The notes: generated by a model from the letters alone, not told the origin. 64,000 nt of DNA from Endozoicomonas sp965199185 (GCA_965199185.1 CBDAQW010000014.1:1-64000), one strand, 5' to 3'; shown: positions 1-9,427, numbered from the stretch's first letter. Program-made: numbers and translations.

Positions 1-397
1 GTCATCATCAGGAGCTCTGGAGCAAAAGAAGATGGTTATGGTGATGCTCAGGCGGGTAAATACGAAATCCTGTGTGCATGGTGATGATGATGTTGTACGT
101 ACCTGTTTAAAAGTAATGGCTTCCGGATATCGACCTGAAGTGTGTAAAAACGGCATGCCAACAACATTGTCTCTGGTGATGCAACACTGTATTGATTGTC
201 AGTTTGGTGGCGTTGTTATGAGTTACACAGGTTTAAAAGATAGCCGTATTCAAGTTGAGTATGTGCCGGGACAACCAAAGGGTGCCGTTTCCGGACTGGC
301 CGGTGTAACGCCTCATCGTTACATTCTCACCCGGAACCAGGAGCATGCGGTAATAGAACATGTCCCCGGTGATGTTTCACGGTTTTTTTTATCTTGA
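1..397 (+). pseudogene. PPDK/PEP-synthase-like N-terminal fragment, frameshifted
   Basis: This is the 5' part, cut by the window edge, of the gene that continues at 360-3116. Bases 1-81 in frame 1 encode a PPDK N-terminal (ATP-grasp, PEP/pyruvate-binding) motif of the type VIIRSSGAKEDGYGDA, then run into a stop at 82-84. The homologous sequence resumes in frame 2 from about base 75 (VHGDDDVVRTCLKV..., later GGVVMSYTG and GAVSGLAGV) and stops at 395-397. The family sequence then continues in frame 3. Both shifts are of the same +1 kind. The second falls on a run of eight T at 383-390, where seven T would restore the frame. Either the gene is decaying or the assembly carries two single-base errors. 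The domain call is good; whether the gene is broken is uncertain. Confidence 0.7.
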
Positions 398-3116
398 GAG
401 TCAAGGGGAACATAAAGCCGCTGAAAAGCTGACAACACTGACACCTTCTGAAGAGCAAACACTTCCGGAATCAACAGCGCAGGCGCTTTATAGAATCATT
501 ATAAAACTGGAAAACCTGTTGCTATGCCCTGTGGATGTGGAGTTTGGGGTTGGCAGGCAGAATGAAATCCAAATCCTTCAAGTCAGACCGGTGACTCGTT
601 TGCAGGGCGGGGCTCAGTTTTCAGTGGCTCCCCCTTCTCAATCGATTGCCCGGGGGACAGTGGTCAGCGAAGGATTGTGCCAAGGCTCGATTGTACCGAT
701 CAAGGTGGGGGATATCCCGGAAAACCTTCCCGACAATGCCATTATTGTTGCACATCACGGTGAAGACTGGATGTTGCTACCGGAAACTCTGAAGAAAGTC
801 AGCGGTTTTGTATTTGAGCAGGGAGGAACGGGAGATCACGTAGCCATTACACTTCGGCAGGCAGGTAGACCCTGTATTATTACTGATCAGAAACCCGCTA
901 TAAAGAGAGACATGATTGCAACACTGGCCTGTGGCGAGTTTAATGGTCAGTCCGGCGGTTTTCTGCTGGAAGGTAAGCAAGCGTTCGAGCAGTACCAGGC
1001 AAATACATTGCCAGTTGCCACCTCTGACTTCAGTGCAGCCATCTCCAGAAACCAACATTGGCAACCGACAGATTGTGATGGAGTGAGGGTTGATCACCAG
1101 TTTAAGTGGCTCAATAGTCAGAATACCCGACTACTGCAATATTTTGACCGGGATGGTTTGATAAACCGATGTCTTTCGCCAGAAGGTACCATTCTGGTCA
1201 GTATGTCCCCTCAGCGGCATCAAATTTTAAACGCACTTAACGATGAAATTGCACACTTCTTTGCGGATACAGATGCACTGTTGAAGGGATACGGGAATTA
1301 TCTGAATGCAGGCACAGAAGGCGAGAATACGCTGCCCAAAATTACAACCTATCTTGAAAGTCTGGAAAATCTGAAAACCCGCGTCGGCGAGATCAAAGCA
1401 AAGGTGAACACCGGGTTAGAACGAATAACGGAAGGGTTCGCTGAAAATAATGAATTGTTACACAATCCTGCTAATTTCAGCCAATGGCAAATGGACTGTC
1501 AGGATTTAAAGAACCATTTGCAAGCACTATCCCAACCCCAAACAGCGGATCAAGTGCGTTCGGTACACGATATTATTTTTCTGGTACATAAAAGCTTTGT
1601 GGATATTCTGGCCGATGTTGCCAGTGCTTCAGGACAGGGGGTTACTGAACAAAAATCGGAAGTCGTCACTTTCGTTAATTTCAACACCCCGGGAATGGCA
1701 AAATTATTGGATGATCAGTGCGCTGCTGTGCTGGAAAATTATGGCAACAGAAATACTGTCCTGAATATGGATGGGGTCAGCATCATCAGCACTGATATTA
1801 ACCATCATAAAGGCGTCATTGAGTTAGTGGACAAAGGTGCGGGTAGTCAGGGAAGGCTGATGCGCGTAAGAATGATAGATAATTTAAACGACAATCCAAC
1901 ATGTCCAGAAGGAAAATTCAAACGATTCCTCTGGCTGGCGTTATTATTAAACAATATCGGGAAACAGGACCCATCTCAAGGTGTGCAAATAACACTTAAT
2001 GAGGAGATGAATGAGATTATCGTTGAAATTAATAATATTCCTGATATTGAACACATGAGGGAGCAATTAGCCACGGTGATTGACGTTATGATTCACTCTT
2101 CAGATAAAGATAAAGCCTTCTCCAAAGTGACTAACGGTCTTGCCTCAGTAGATAACTTCCCAGTGCTCCGAACCTATCTTAAGCGCATTCAAGATGCTAA
2201 TAGCCGAAGCATGTATAAGGCATTAATTTTTCACCTGGTGCTTTCAAAAAGTGGTTTAAGTCATACTCTTAAAGCCTTTTTTCCAAAGAATAGCGATGAA
2301 GCTCAGCTGATCAATTTTGCTCAAAAAGTTGCCAGTCTGGACAGAAAAGATACGTACATTGTTGATTCCAAGCAGTCTTTCCAGTGCGATGCCGAACAAA
2401 TTCGCACTCTATTGATAGTAAAACCTGAGAAGGTGTTGGACTCCGTAAAGCAGCATTCTGATTGGCTTGAGAGCAAAGAGAAGGCATTACCACTGGTCAC
2501 CCTGAATGGAGAGTTACTGAAACACTTATCTCCAGAGTTGAAAAAAGACCGGGACATTGTGATGGCGGCAGCCACTCACAACCCGACAGCGCTAAAGCAT
2601 GGCGATGTCGTTTTCTGGAATGATCGTGAAATATTATCTGCGGCAGCACATGGTAATTCAATGGAATACTCAATGGGATGTAGAGAGCTAAGCAGAAATG
2701 CCGTGTTAGAACTATTCAACTTGCCTGTTAATACCAAAATCCGCATACCATCTAATCTGGAAAATTATTCAAAAGACGCTGAAGTTATACTGGCAAGTGT
2801 GAAGCACAACATTAACTACCTGAGTGATGTGGCTGAATCGTTAATAGATGATATGGCGTTTATGAAAAAGGCCATTCAGACTAATGCCAAGGCATACTTA
2901 TATGCATCGAATCGTATTAAAGGAGATCAGACTATTGCCTCCAGGGCTCTTCAGCTGTTGTCCAATAGCAATAGTCAAGAACTATATAGCGATATTCAAG
3001 CAGTATATAGCGATATTCCCGAAGCGTTGAGGCAAACAGATGAGATAAATGCTTTGTATTTTGAAGGTTTGCAGCGCGTACTTAAACGACGGATATATGA
3101 GCGTGCGCAGGTTTAG
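360..3116 (+). CDS. PEP-utilising enzyme-like protein with C-terminal DUF4116 repeats
   Basis: The first 70 residues or so are the end of a PPDK N-terminal domain (VDVEFGV then ILQVRPVTRL). Residues about 95-205 are a PEP-utiliser mobile (phosphohistidine) domain with the motif GGTGDHVAITLRQAGRPC; His160 (codon at 837) is the expected phosphorylated histidine. In PEP synthase and PPDK a TIM-barrel PEP-binding domain follows. I do not see one here; instead there are about 480 residues I do not recognise. Residues about 700-900 contain DUF4116-type repeats (NGELLKHLSPELKKDRDIV and similar units), a repeat I know mainly from protists and host-associated bacteria. The real protein starts upstream of the window, and the first ATG used here is only the first one in this frame after the T8 frameshift. 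Function is unknown; a phosphotransferase-like effector is possible. Confidence 0.7.
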   Translation: MSPVMFHGFFYLESQGEHKAAEKLTTLTPSEEQTLPESTAQALYRIIIKLENLLLCPVDVEFGVGRQNEIQILQVRPVTRLQGGAQFSVAPPSQSIARGTVVSEGLCQGSIVPIKVGDIPENLPDNAIIVAHHGEDWMLLPETLKKVSGFVFEQGGTGDHVAITLRQAGRPCIITDQKPAIKRDMIATLACGEFNGQSGGFLLEGKQAFEQYQANTLPVATSDFSAAISRNQHWQPTDCDGVRVDHQFKWLNSQNTRLLQYFDRDGLINRCLSPEGTILVSMSPQRHQILNALNDEIAHFFADTDALLKGYGNYLNAGTEGENTLPKITTYLESLENLKTRVGEIKAKVNTGLERITEGFAENNELLHNPANFSQWQMDCQDLKNHLQALSQPQTADQVRSVHDIIFLVHKSFVDILADVASASGQGVTEQKSEVVTFVNFNTPGMAKLLDDQCAAVLENYGNRNTVLNMDGVSIISTDINHHKGVIELVDKGAGSQGRLMRVRMIDNLNDNPTCPEGKFKRFLWLALLLNNIGKQDPSQGVQITLNEEMNEIIVEINNIPDIEHMREQLATVIDVMIHSSDKDKAFSKVTNGLASVDNFPVLRTYLKRIQDANSRSMYKALIFHLVLSKSGLSHTLKAFFPKNSDEAQLINFAQKVASLDRKDTYIVDSKQSFQCDAEQIRTLLIVKPEKVLDSVKQHSDWLESKEKALPLVTLNGELLKHLSPELKKDRDIVMAAATHNPTALKHGDVVFWNDREILSAAAHGNSMEYSMGCRELSRNAVLELFNLPVNTKIRIPSNLENYSKDAEVILASVKHNINYLSDVAESLIDDMAFMKKAIQTNAKAYLYASNRIKGDQTIASRALQLLSNSNSQELYSDIQAVYSDIPEALRQTDEINALYFEGLQRVLKRRIYERAQV

Positions 3117-3397
3117 ATAAATCCGATGACTGGTGATGATTTCGCAACACCCCATTCAAGCAGCGACAAACGCTACAAGTGACTTTAAAAAATGCTTCCG
3201 TTGCAAAACCGGATTGACAAGATGATATGTAGACGTTCAGGTCAAACTCAAACTACGAAGGCTTCCTTTCAGATCGTTTGCTGCTCCCCCTGCTGGATAC
3301 GCGCAGTCTGACACTCACCACCTGCCGCTTTGCTTTAGGCGGTGCTTCAGGAAATTTTTGTCAATGTCGTTTATCGCACTTCAACTCAGTTTATGGC

Positions 3398-3403
3398 TAT
3401 AAT
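3398..3403 (+). promoter_or_regulatory. Candidate -10 box for hom-thrC
   Basis: The 340-base gap at 3117-3456 holds no convincing gene. It contains a perfect TATAAT 54 bases before the hom start, without a good -35 partner at 16-18 bases. A short GC-rich imperfect hairpin lies around 3320-3345. This is probably the promoter of the threonine operon; the call rests on a single hexamer. Confidence 0.35.
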
Positions 3404-3456
3404 CCAACCCAGCCTGAAACACAAAAAAACAGTCTGACAATAAAGCGGGGTAAATT

Positions 3457-4761
3457 TTGAAACCAGTCAAAGTAGGTATATGTGGACTGGGTACTGTTGG
3501 TGGTGGCACCTTCAATGTACTGGTTCGAAATGCGGATACTATTGCCGCACGCGCTGGTCGCCCAGTGATTGTTGAACAGATTGGCGCTCGCAGTGATAAC
3601 CCTGCCTGTGATATCAGCACCACCTCCCTGACCCGGGACATATTCGACGTTGCCAGCAACCCCGACATCGACATTATTGTTGAAACCATCGGCGGCTACG
3701 ACACAGCCAAACAACTCATCATAACTGCCATTAACAATGGTAAGCATGTCGTCACTGCGAACAAGGCTCTGATTGCAGAACATGGTAATGAGATTTTTGC
3801 CGCTGCCAGAGAAAACAATGTCATCGTTGCCTATGAAGCAGCGGTAGCCGGTGGTATCCCAATCATCAAAAGTCTTCGTGAAGGGCTGGCAGCCAATCAG
3901 ATCAGCTGGCTGGCTGGCATTATCAACGGTACCGGCAACTTTATTCTCACTGAAATGGGCGACCACAATCGCACGTTTGACGATGTATTAGCTGAGGCCC
4001 AGCAGTTAGGTTATGCCGAAGCGGATCCAACCTTTGATGTAGAAGGCATTGATGCCTGCCATAAATTAACCATTATGGCTTCTATTGCGTTTGGTATTCC
4101 GTTGCAGTTCAACAAAGCCTACACCGAAGGCATCAGTAAAATCACACCAAGCGATATTCAATACGCTGACACGCTCGGCTACCGGATAAAACATTTGGGT
4201 ATTGCCCGTCGCAACAGCAACGGTGTTGAATTGCGTGTGCATCCGACGCTGATTCCTGCCAGTCAGGCACTGGCTAATATCAACGGCGTCATGAACGCCG
4301 TAGTGGCTCAGGGCGATGCAGTGGGTCAAACTATGTACAGTGGTCCGGGTGCCGGAGCAGAACCAACCGCCTCCTCCGTCATTGCCGACATTATCGACAT
4401 TGCCCGCACGATCGACGCCCCTGAGACAGCGGTAAAAGCCTTGGGTTATGCCGAACAACCGGCCGATAATGCTCCGACTATTCTGCCAGTGTCCGAGATT
4501 GAATCCAGCTATTACCTGCGCATTAATGCCGAAGATCACCCTGGTGTCATGACCGCTGTCACCAAGATTCTGGGGCAACATGGCATCAACATCGATGCCA
4601 TCATTCAGAAAATGTCCCCAAATCAACCCGGTTATGCCGACATTGTGATTCTGACGCACAATATCCGTGAAACCATTATTGATGAAGCCATTGAGGAGCT
4701 GGAACAGTTGTCTGATGTCCAGCCCGGAATTATGCGCATCCGCGTCGAACCGATGGTGTAA
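3457..4761 (+). CDS. hom: Homoserine dehydrogenase
   Basis: This enzyme reduces L-aspartate-semialdehyde to L-homoserine with NAD(P)H, the branch step to threonine and methionine, in the cytoplasm. The N-terminus VGICGLGTVGGGTF carries the Rossmann nucleotide loop (residues about 7-19). The catalytic homoserine dehydrogenase domain with GIINGTGNFIL follows at about residues 150-320. A C-terminal ACT domain (from about residue 350, YYLRINAEDHPGVM) is expected to bind threonine for feedback control. At 434 aa it is the monofunctional type found in Pseudomonas, not fused to aspartokinase. The start is TTG at 3457 behind a purine-rich GCGGGG; the family normally begins MKPVKVG, which matches. It is followed closely by thrC, so the two are probably one operon. 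Confidence 0.95.
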   Translation: MKPVKVGICGLGTVGGGTFNVLVRNADTIAARAGRPVIVEQIGARSDNPACDISTTSLTRDIFDVASNPDIDIIVETIGGYDTAKQLIITAINNGKHVVTANKALIAEHGNEIFAAARENNVIVAYEAAVAGGIPIIKSLREGLAANQISWLAGIINGTGNFILTEMGDHNRTFDDVLAEAQQLGYAEADPTFDVEGIDACHKLTIMASIAFGIPLQFNKAYTEGISKITPSDIQYADTLGYRIKHLGIARRNSNGVELRVHPTLIPASQALANINGVMNAVVAQGDAVGQTMYSGPGAGAEPTASSVIADIIDIARTIDAPETAVKALGYAEQPADNAPTILPVSEIESSYYLRINAEDHPGVMTAVTKILGQHGINIDAIIQKMSPNQPGYADIVILTHNIRETIIDEAIEELEQLSDVQPGIMRIRVEPMV

Positions 4762-4784
4762 TACCAAACTGGATGGAGAAACCA

Positions 4785-6179
4785 TTGAAATACATTAGCA
4801 CCCGGGGGCAGGGCAACCCCCGCTCATTTCAGGATGTTCTGCTAGCTGGGCTGGCAGAGGACGGCGGTCTTTATATTCCGGAAACCCTGCCCAAATTCAG
4901 CAAAGATAAAATTCGATCCCTGAAAGGTCTACCCTACAATGAGCTGGCTTTTGAAGTCATCCAACCTTTTGTGAATGGCGAAATCAGTGATCAGAACCTT
5001 AAACGACTCATTGATGACAGCTATGCCAGCTTTGCTCATCAAGCGGTTGCGCCATTGCAGCAACTAGATCGTAACCAGTGGGTTATGGAACTTTTTCATG
5101 GCCCTACGCTGGCGTTTAAAGACTTCGCTTTGCAATTGCTGGGCCGCCTGCTGAACCATGTACTGGCTGAACGCAATGAAAAAGCCATTGTTCTGGGAGC
5201 CACCTCCGGCGATACCGGTTCTGCAGCTATTGAAGGTTGTCGTCATAGCGACCACCTGGATATTTTTATCCTGCACCCTTATCAGCGGGTATCAGAAGTC
5301 CAGCGTCGTCAGATGACCAGCGTGCTCGACAACAATGTTCATAATATTGCTATTGAAGGGAATTTTGATGATTGTCAGGACATGGTTAAACAGTGTTTTT
5401 CTGATCAATCATTTCTACCCGAAAACACCCGCCTGGTCGCCGTGAATTCAATTAACTGGGCACGAATCATGGCTCAGATTGTCTATTACTTCCACGCCGG
5501 CCTCTCATTGGGTGCTCCTGATCAGGAAGTCAGCTTCTCGGTACCTACCGGCAACTTCGGTGACATTTTTGCCGGCTATCTTGCCCGAGGCATGGGGTTG
5601 CCCGTCAATAAGCTGATTGTTGCCACTAACAGTAATGATATTCTCGACCGCTTTTTCCGGGAGAATGATTACCGCCGCAGCGAGCTGAAACAGACGCTAT
5701 CACCCAGCATGGATATCATGGTATCCAGCAACTTTGAACGACTGCTGTTTGATATGCATGAACGGGATGGTCAGGCTTTAGCCGATCTGATGGCAGGCTT
5801 TCAAAAAGAGGGTGTCATCAGCGTTAATGACGCTGCCTGGGAAAATATCAGAAATCTCTTCGACAGTTATCGCACCGATGATGAGCAAACCTGTGAAACG
5901 ATTCGACAACTGCACCAAAACACAGGCTATCTCGCAGACCCTCACACCGCCACCGGTATACGGGCTGTCCGGGAACTGAATGTCGATAGCGATATTCCTG
6001 TGGTCACTTTGGCGACCGCTCACCCAGTGAAGTTTCCTGATTCAATCGTTGAATCCGGCCTGGCGGCGCCTGAGCTTCCTGCTCATATGGCCGATCTGTA
6101 CGAGCGGGAAGAGCGCTATGATGTGCTTGAAAATAATCTGGATGTGCTGAAAAAACACATTATTCACACCCGAACCTGA
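4785..6179 (+). CDS. thrC: Threonine synthase
   Basis: This PLP enzyme converts O-phospho-L-homoserine to L-threonine, the last step after Hom and homoserine kinase. The N-terminus KYISTRGQ and the motif GPTLAFKDFALQ with the PLP-binding lysine are those of the long (about 465-aa) proteobacterial form; GATSGDTGSAAIEG is the phosphate-binding region. An ATG lies at 4773, but the family starts M(R/K)YISTRG. A TTG at 4785 has GGAGA five bases upstream, so I use that start (464 aa). It lies 23 bases after hom. No thrB is seen in this window, so homoserine kinase must be encoded elsewhere. A strong stem-loop follows the stop. Confidence 0.95.
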   Translation: MKYISTRGQGNPRSFQDVLLAGLAEDGGLYIPETLPKFSKDKIRSLKGLPYNELAFEVIQPFVNGEISDQNLKRLIDDSYASFAHQAVAPLQQLDRNQWVMELFHGPTLAFKDFALQLLGRLLNHVLAERNEKAIVLGATSGDTGSAAIEGCRHSDHLDIFILHPYQRVSEVQRRQMTSVLDNNVHNIAIEGNFDDCQDMVKQCFSDQSFLPENTRLVAVNSINWARIMAQIVYYFHAGLSLGAPDQEVSFSVPTGNFGDIFAGYLARGMGLPVNKLIVATNSNDILDRFFRENDYRRSELKQTLSPSMDIMVSSNFERLLFDMHERDGQALADLMAGFQKEGVISVNDAAWENIRNLFDSYRTDDEQTCETIRQLHQNTGYLADPHTATGIRAVRELNVDSDIPVVTLATAHPVKFPDSIVESGLAAPELPAHMADLYEREERYDVLENNLDVLKKHIIHTRT

Positions 6180-6187
6180 TCACCCAA

Positions 6188-6211
6188 ATGACCCACAAGA
6201 AAGTGGGTCAT
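6188..6211. terminator. Stem-loop between convergent thrC and 6220-7692
   Basis: A perfect 9-bp stem (ATGACCCAC / GTGGGTCAT) with an AAGAAA loop lies 8 bases after thrC and 8 bases before the end of the opposite gene. The plus side continues CTTCTTGCTT, a weak U tract. It is likely a terminator serving both convergent genes. Confidence 0.7.
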
Positions 6212-6219
6212 CTTCTTGC

Positions 6220-7692
6220 TTACTTTTCTAAAGGACGCTCAAGGGTGTTAACGGAGCGAAAAGAGGTGACCAGCTCATCATTTTCTGCTTCATGCGTCTC
6301 TATTTCTAATGAGCTACGCGGTGAACGAGCTAACAATGCCTCAATCGAAGGAGTATCTAGCTGATCAGGAGTATATTCTACTTCACTGGAGTTAACGGCT
6401 TCTGATATGGGTAAATGCTCTACCGTCTGAATACCGATCTCTGGCTCAACAACCTCCGGTACTCTTGATACAGACCGATACCCTGGTTCAGAAGCCAATA
6501 TCGATGTCAGAGGATCACTGTCTGCTGATATAAATTCAAATGATTCTACAATATCAATGAAGGCTTCCCAGTCAGCAAAGTCTAAATTTGCAAGAAAATG
6601 CTCAAATTCAAAAATATTACCCCCCTCTATTAGAAGTAGCCTGTTTAGTAAAATAGGAATCAGTTCTTTATCAGAGAGATATCTTGTAAACTCTTGATAA
6701 AGAATGGGGTATAGCGGATCAGCCAGCATGTTACGGGCCACTCTGAAAAATGAAGACTCATCCGTAAAACGATCCGACAGTTGAACAATAAGTACTGTCA
6801 TCTGTTGATCGTTCATGCCTTTGAGTATGCTTAACATTCGCTCTAGCCTTTTAATCCAGTCTGATTCATCAGCAGGCTTTAAAGCTTCTTTGTGTTCGTT
6901 CGGGTGATTGCCGTCACCTCCATTACTGTTCTGTCGACGACCTTGTCCATTACGCTCAGGTGGCGGTGAGGTTTCTTTGTCGGCATTATCCTGCCCGACG
7001 TTATTATTTCGGGAGCCCGTTCCCTTCTGCCTGCCGGATTTTTGTGAACTATGACCAGCCCCAAAAACACTGAGAACCGGTTCTTTTGGTTGCCTTGAAA
7101 GGTTCGTCTGGTTGATGGAGCCACTGCTCCAGTCATAACAGTATCTGATGCCCGCCAGAGATAATGTGATCCGGTTGGAGTGATAACCACTCTCCTTACA
7201 TGCCGCCTCCTTCAAACTGAGCTGGCGGTGACCGATGCTGATGAAACTGCAGGCAGGATCAACAGAAACATCATCAAGAAAACGAAACCGAACAACGTCT
7301 TCAGTTTTAGCCGATAACGGGGATAGTGCTATTTTTGCCTGATCACCCTCCATGATAAGCGAATGAGCCAGGCCATCATCTGCTTCGATTCTTGCGATGG
7401 ATCCATCCTTCAAGCACAGATGACACCAGAGAGCCTCATGTGTATCCATGTGCCAATCAATGTAGGCATCGTGCTTATCTTGCGCCACAAGTTGCTGAGA
7501 TCCCTCAGACAACCGCCAGTCATAAAGCGTGACATCCAACATCTGCAAGACACTCAACCCGGCAGCAAACGCCTTGGGTGTGGACATTATCGATCCGGAA
7601 GTCACAGCGCCCGACCAAGCATGAGGAACCAGAGAGCAACAATAAAAACCAAAAGAAAAACAAAACCAACGGAAAGCACTTGAGATAGTCAT
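6220..7692 (-). CDS. Secreted protein of unknown function (490 aa)
   Basis: I do not recognise a family. The N-terminus has a hydrophobic stretch (residues about 7-28, FRWFCFSFGFYCCSLVP) ending near AWSGA, which looks like a Sec signal peptide. Residues about 40-210 are mixed with several cysteines. Residues about 215-285 are a low-complexity, Gly/Asn/Gln/Lys-rich linker. Residues about 290-410 look helical and leucine-rich. The tail is acidic and rich in Ser/Glu. This modular, exported layout resembles secreted host-interaction proteins, and it lies in the same accessory patch as the OTU and IAP-like genes. Function and start are uncertain. It is convergent with thrC, sharing the stem-loop at 6188-6211. 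Confidence 0.6.
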   Translation of the reverse strand: MTISSAFRWFCFSFGFYCCSLVPHAWSGAVTSGSIMSTPKAFAAGLSVLQMLDVTLYDWRLSEGSQQLVAQDKHDAYIDWHMDTHEALWCHLCLKDGSIARIEADDGLAHSLIMEGDQAKIALSPLSAKTEDVVRFRFLDDVSVDPACSFISIGHRQLSLKEAACKESGYHSNRITLSLAGIRYCYDWSSGSINQTNLSRQPKEPVLSVFGAGHSSQKSGRQKGTGSRNNNVGQDNADKETSPPPERNGQGRRQNSNGGDGNHPNEHKEALKPADESDWIKRLERMLSILKGMNDQQMTVLIVQLSDRFTDESSFFRVARNMLADPLYPILYQEFTRYLSDKELIPILLNRLLLIEGGNIFEFEHFLANLDFADWEAFIDIVESFEFISADSDPLTSILASEPGYRSVSRVPEVVEPEIGIQTVEHLPISEAVNSSEVEYTPDQLDTPSIEALLARSPRSSLEIETHEAENDELVTSFRSVNTLERPLEK

Positions 7693-7802
7693 GTTCTAGT
7701 ACTGACTTGCAACAATTGGAGAACATCAATCAGCATGCACGCCGAAAAGTTTAGCTGCCAAAACGAAAATCACCACCACGCAATCCACATTATATGATTT
7801 AC

Positions 7803-7808
7803 TATAAT
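7803..7808 (+). promoter_or_regulatory. Candidate -10 box for the DUF5062 gene
   Basis: A perfect TATAAT lies 25 bases before an ATG at 7833. It falls inside the upstream extension of the open frame that begins at 7794, which argues that translation starts at 7833 or 7839. No clear -35 is seen. Confidence 0.4.
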
Positions 7809-7832
7809 GACTCCGATCATGCAGCCAGCAGA

Positions 7833-8099
7833 ATGAATATGAAAAAACTAAAGAATGAAGCAGAGTTGGTTAAGGAAGCACTCAGAGTTGGTGCCATTTA
7901 TGCGGTAAACCGCAAGGCAGGTCAGTTTGAAGCAACTGATTCAGCCAAGCTGAAAATAGAATACCTGTATAAGCTACTGGTGCATGATGGATTAATTCAG
8001 CCTCTGGCCAAGGGCACAGAAACCGAACCTCTGATGAAACATAAGTTGGCTTTATGGATTTCCCGCAACTTGCCCGATAATCACCCCCTAATGAAATAA
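7833..8099 (+). CDS. DUF5062 family protein
   Basis: A small soluble protein of about 88 aa. The body (NEAELVKEALRVGAIYAVNR..., KIEYLYKLLVHDGLIQPL..., MKHKLALWISRNLPD.HPL) matches what I remember of the DUF5062 family of marine gammaproteobacteria, of unknown function. The frame is open from 7794, but the family length and the -10 box at 7803-7808 favour the ATG at 7833 or the one at 7839. It stands alone, divergent from the secreted unknown gene at 6220-7692. The 212 bases after it, up to the OTU gene, show no gene. Confidence 0.65.
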   Translation: MNMKKLKNEAELVKEALRVGAIYAVNRKAGQFEATDSAKLKIEYLYKLLVHDGLIQPLAKGTETEPLMKHKLALWISRNLPDNHPLMK

Positions 8100-8311
8100 A
8101 ATGAGCAACTCAAGCATAATCATGATTTTTTCTGGTGGCTGCCGGAAGCGCAGCTACCTGTAAATACCCGAAACCATCTGAAACTCATCTAAAAATAGCC
8201 CAGCAAACAGCGTAATATTTCTGTGACTGACCGAGCCTGCAAACAGATTTTGAATTTCCTCCCTGAAAAAAACATCAGGATTGACTGCGATTCTCAAGAA
8301 ATAGCCTCTCA

Positions 8312-9427
8312 CTAAACCTTATCAACCCCCATGAAATGCGATTTGATATTTTCAATATATACCGTAGGTCTGCCCGGCCCAGCCTTATGAGCCAGCATGT
8401 CATCTTTAGTGATAAACATCCCGGTTTCATTCAGGCCCTCCTCATAACCCACCCCACCAATCAAGACTAAATTGAAGTTCAGCTCTTTGGCGAGCATAAC
8501 ACCTTCTACGTAATATCTGGGCCAAATTGCTGTTTTGTCAGCAAACAGTGCTTTGTATTTATTGAAAACCTCATCTTCACTCTGTTTGATATCTGTCTCT
8601 GCTCCGGCCTTTAAATCAGCAATATCATAACTGGTGTTGTATTTATTTTTGATTATCAGATCTCTGTACGAATCAGCCTTTTGTTCCACCAGTGTGCGCA
8701 AAGACAGATAGCCATCATTACCTGTCCGACCCTTGACCTGACGCCTGATGTCATCGCTCAGACCATTCCATATAGCATCAAAGAGACAATCTCCGTCATC
8801 AATGGTTGGCTTTCTATGGTAGCCATTATCAAGCATAAACCCTTCACTCTTTTGCTCTGCTAACCGATAAAAATTGACAATACCTGACCTAACCTTCATA
8901 ACTTCTTCTTTGTCTAAGATCAGCGCATTTTTACTGGCAGGGTGTCTCTCAAAATAATCCGGGAATATTTCTTTCAACTGCGCCAGAAGTCCTGCACCTT
9001 TTTCAAAATCCTGACGATAAGGCGCACTAAAATATTTTTCAGGGAATGATTCAAAAAAAGCAAGAGCTTCTTCTGAAACACGCCCTGCTGTTTTATTAGC
9101 CTTATGCCCAGATTCATTGACTCCAGATTCATTCACCAAAGTGTCGGGAGCAACCTCTTCCACACACCTCTCTGCAATCGACATCCGCCTGGTACTGTTA
9201 GGGCTGATACTATTGGTCAGATAATTCTTACAGGCTATGAAAAACGTAATCAACCTGGAAGAGCTTAACCAGTGAACAAAGGAGTGAACAAAGGAAGATG
9301 TCTTTTGTTCCTCCGGTGCCCTTGCAAGATGTTCAGGATTCTCTCCACTTTCTGACGTCTGGATGAGCCTGTTATTATCGTTGTTTATTTTCATTGTCTG
9401 CTTCCGTGCATTCATCCTTTGTACCAT
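8312..9427 (-). CDS. OTU-domain cysteine protease, candidate deubiquitinase effector
   Basis: Residues about 195-365 look like an OTU (ovarian tumour) cysteine protease. The motif IDDGDCLFDAIWNGL gives the expected Asp211 and nucleophile Cys214, and the C-terminal KSHFMGV gives a His (H364) in the usual place next to an aromatic residue. OTU enzymes cleave ubiquitin or ubiquitin-like chains in eukaryotes; bacterial examples are injected effectors. The N-terminal 120 residues are polar with one moderately hydrophobic stretch (about 57-75) and a short duplicated VNESG coded by a 15-bp tandem repeat at 9108-9137. There is no clear signal peptide, so type III export would be plausible. In-frame starts lie at residues 1, 5 and 12, and the true one is not decided. 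The gene is divergent from recJ. The OTU fold is well supported by the triad; the substrate is inferred. Confidence 0.72.
   Translation of the reverse strand: MVQRMNARKQTMKINNDNNRLIQTSESGENPEHLARAPEEQKTSSFVHSFVHWLSSSRLITFFIACKNYLTNSISPNSTRRMSIAERCVEEVAPDTLVNESGVNESGHKANKTAGRVSEEALAFFESFPEKYFSAPYRQDFEKGAGLLAQLKEIFPDYFERHPASKNALILDKEEVMKVRSGIVNFYRLAEQKSEGFMLDNGYHRKPTIDDGDCLFDAIWNGLSDDIRRQVKGRTGNDGYLSLRTLVEQKADSYRDLIIKNKYNTSYDIADLKAGAETDIKQSEDEVFNKYKALFADKTAIWPRYYVEGVMLAKELNFNLVLIGGVGYEEGLNETGMFITKDDMLAHKAGPGRPTVYIENIKSHFMGVDKV

Noticed and set aside
3278..3460. A 60-codon frame before hom.
   Set aside because: No Shine-Dalgarno, no family resemblance, and it overlaps the likely hom promoter and start.
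4066..4785. A 239-codon minus-strand frame inside hom.
   Set aside because: Antisense to a clearly conserved homoserine dehydrogenase; the low-complexity His/Asp-rich translation is typical of a shadow frame.
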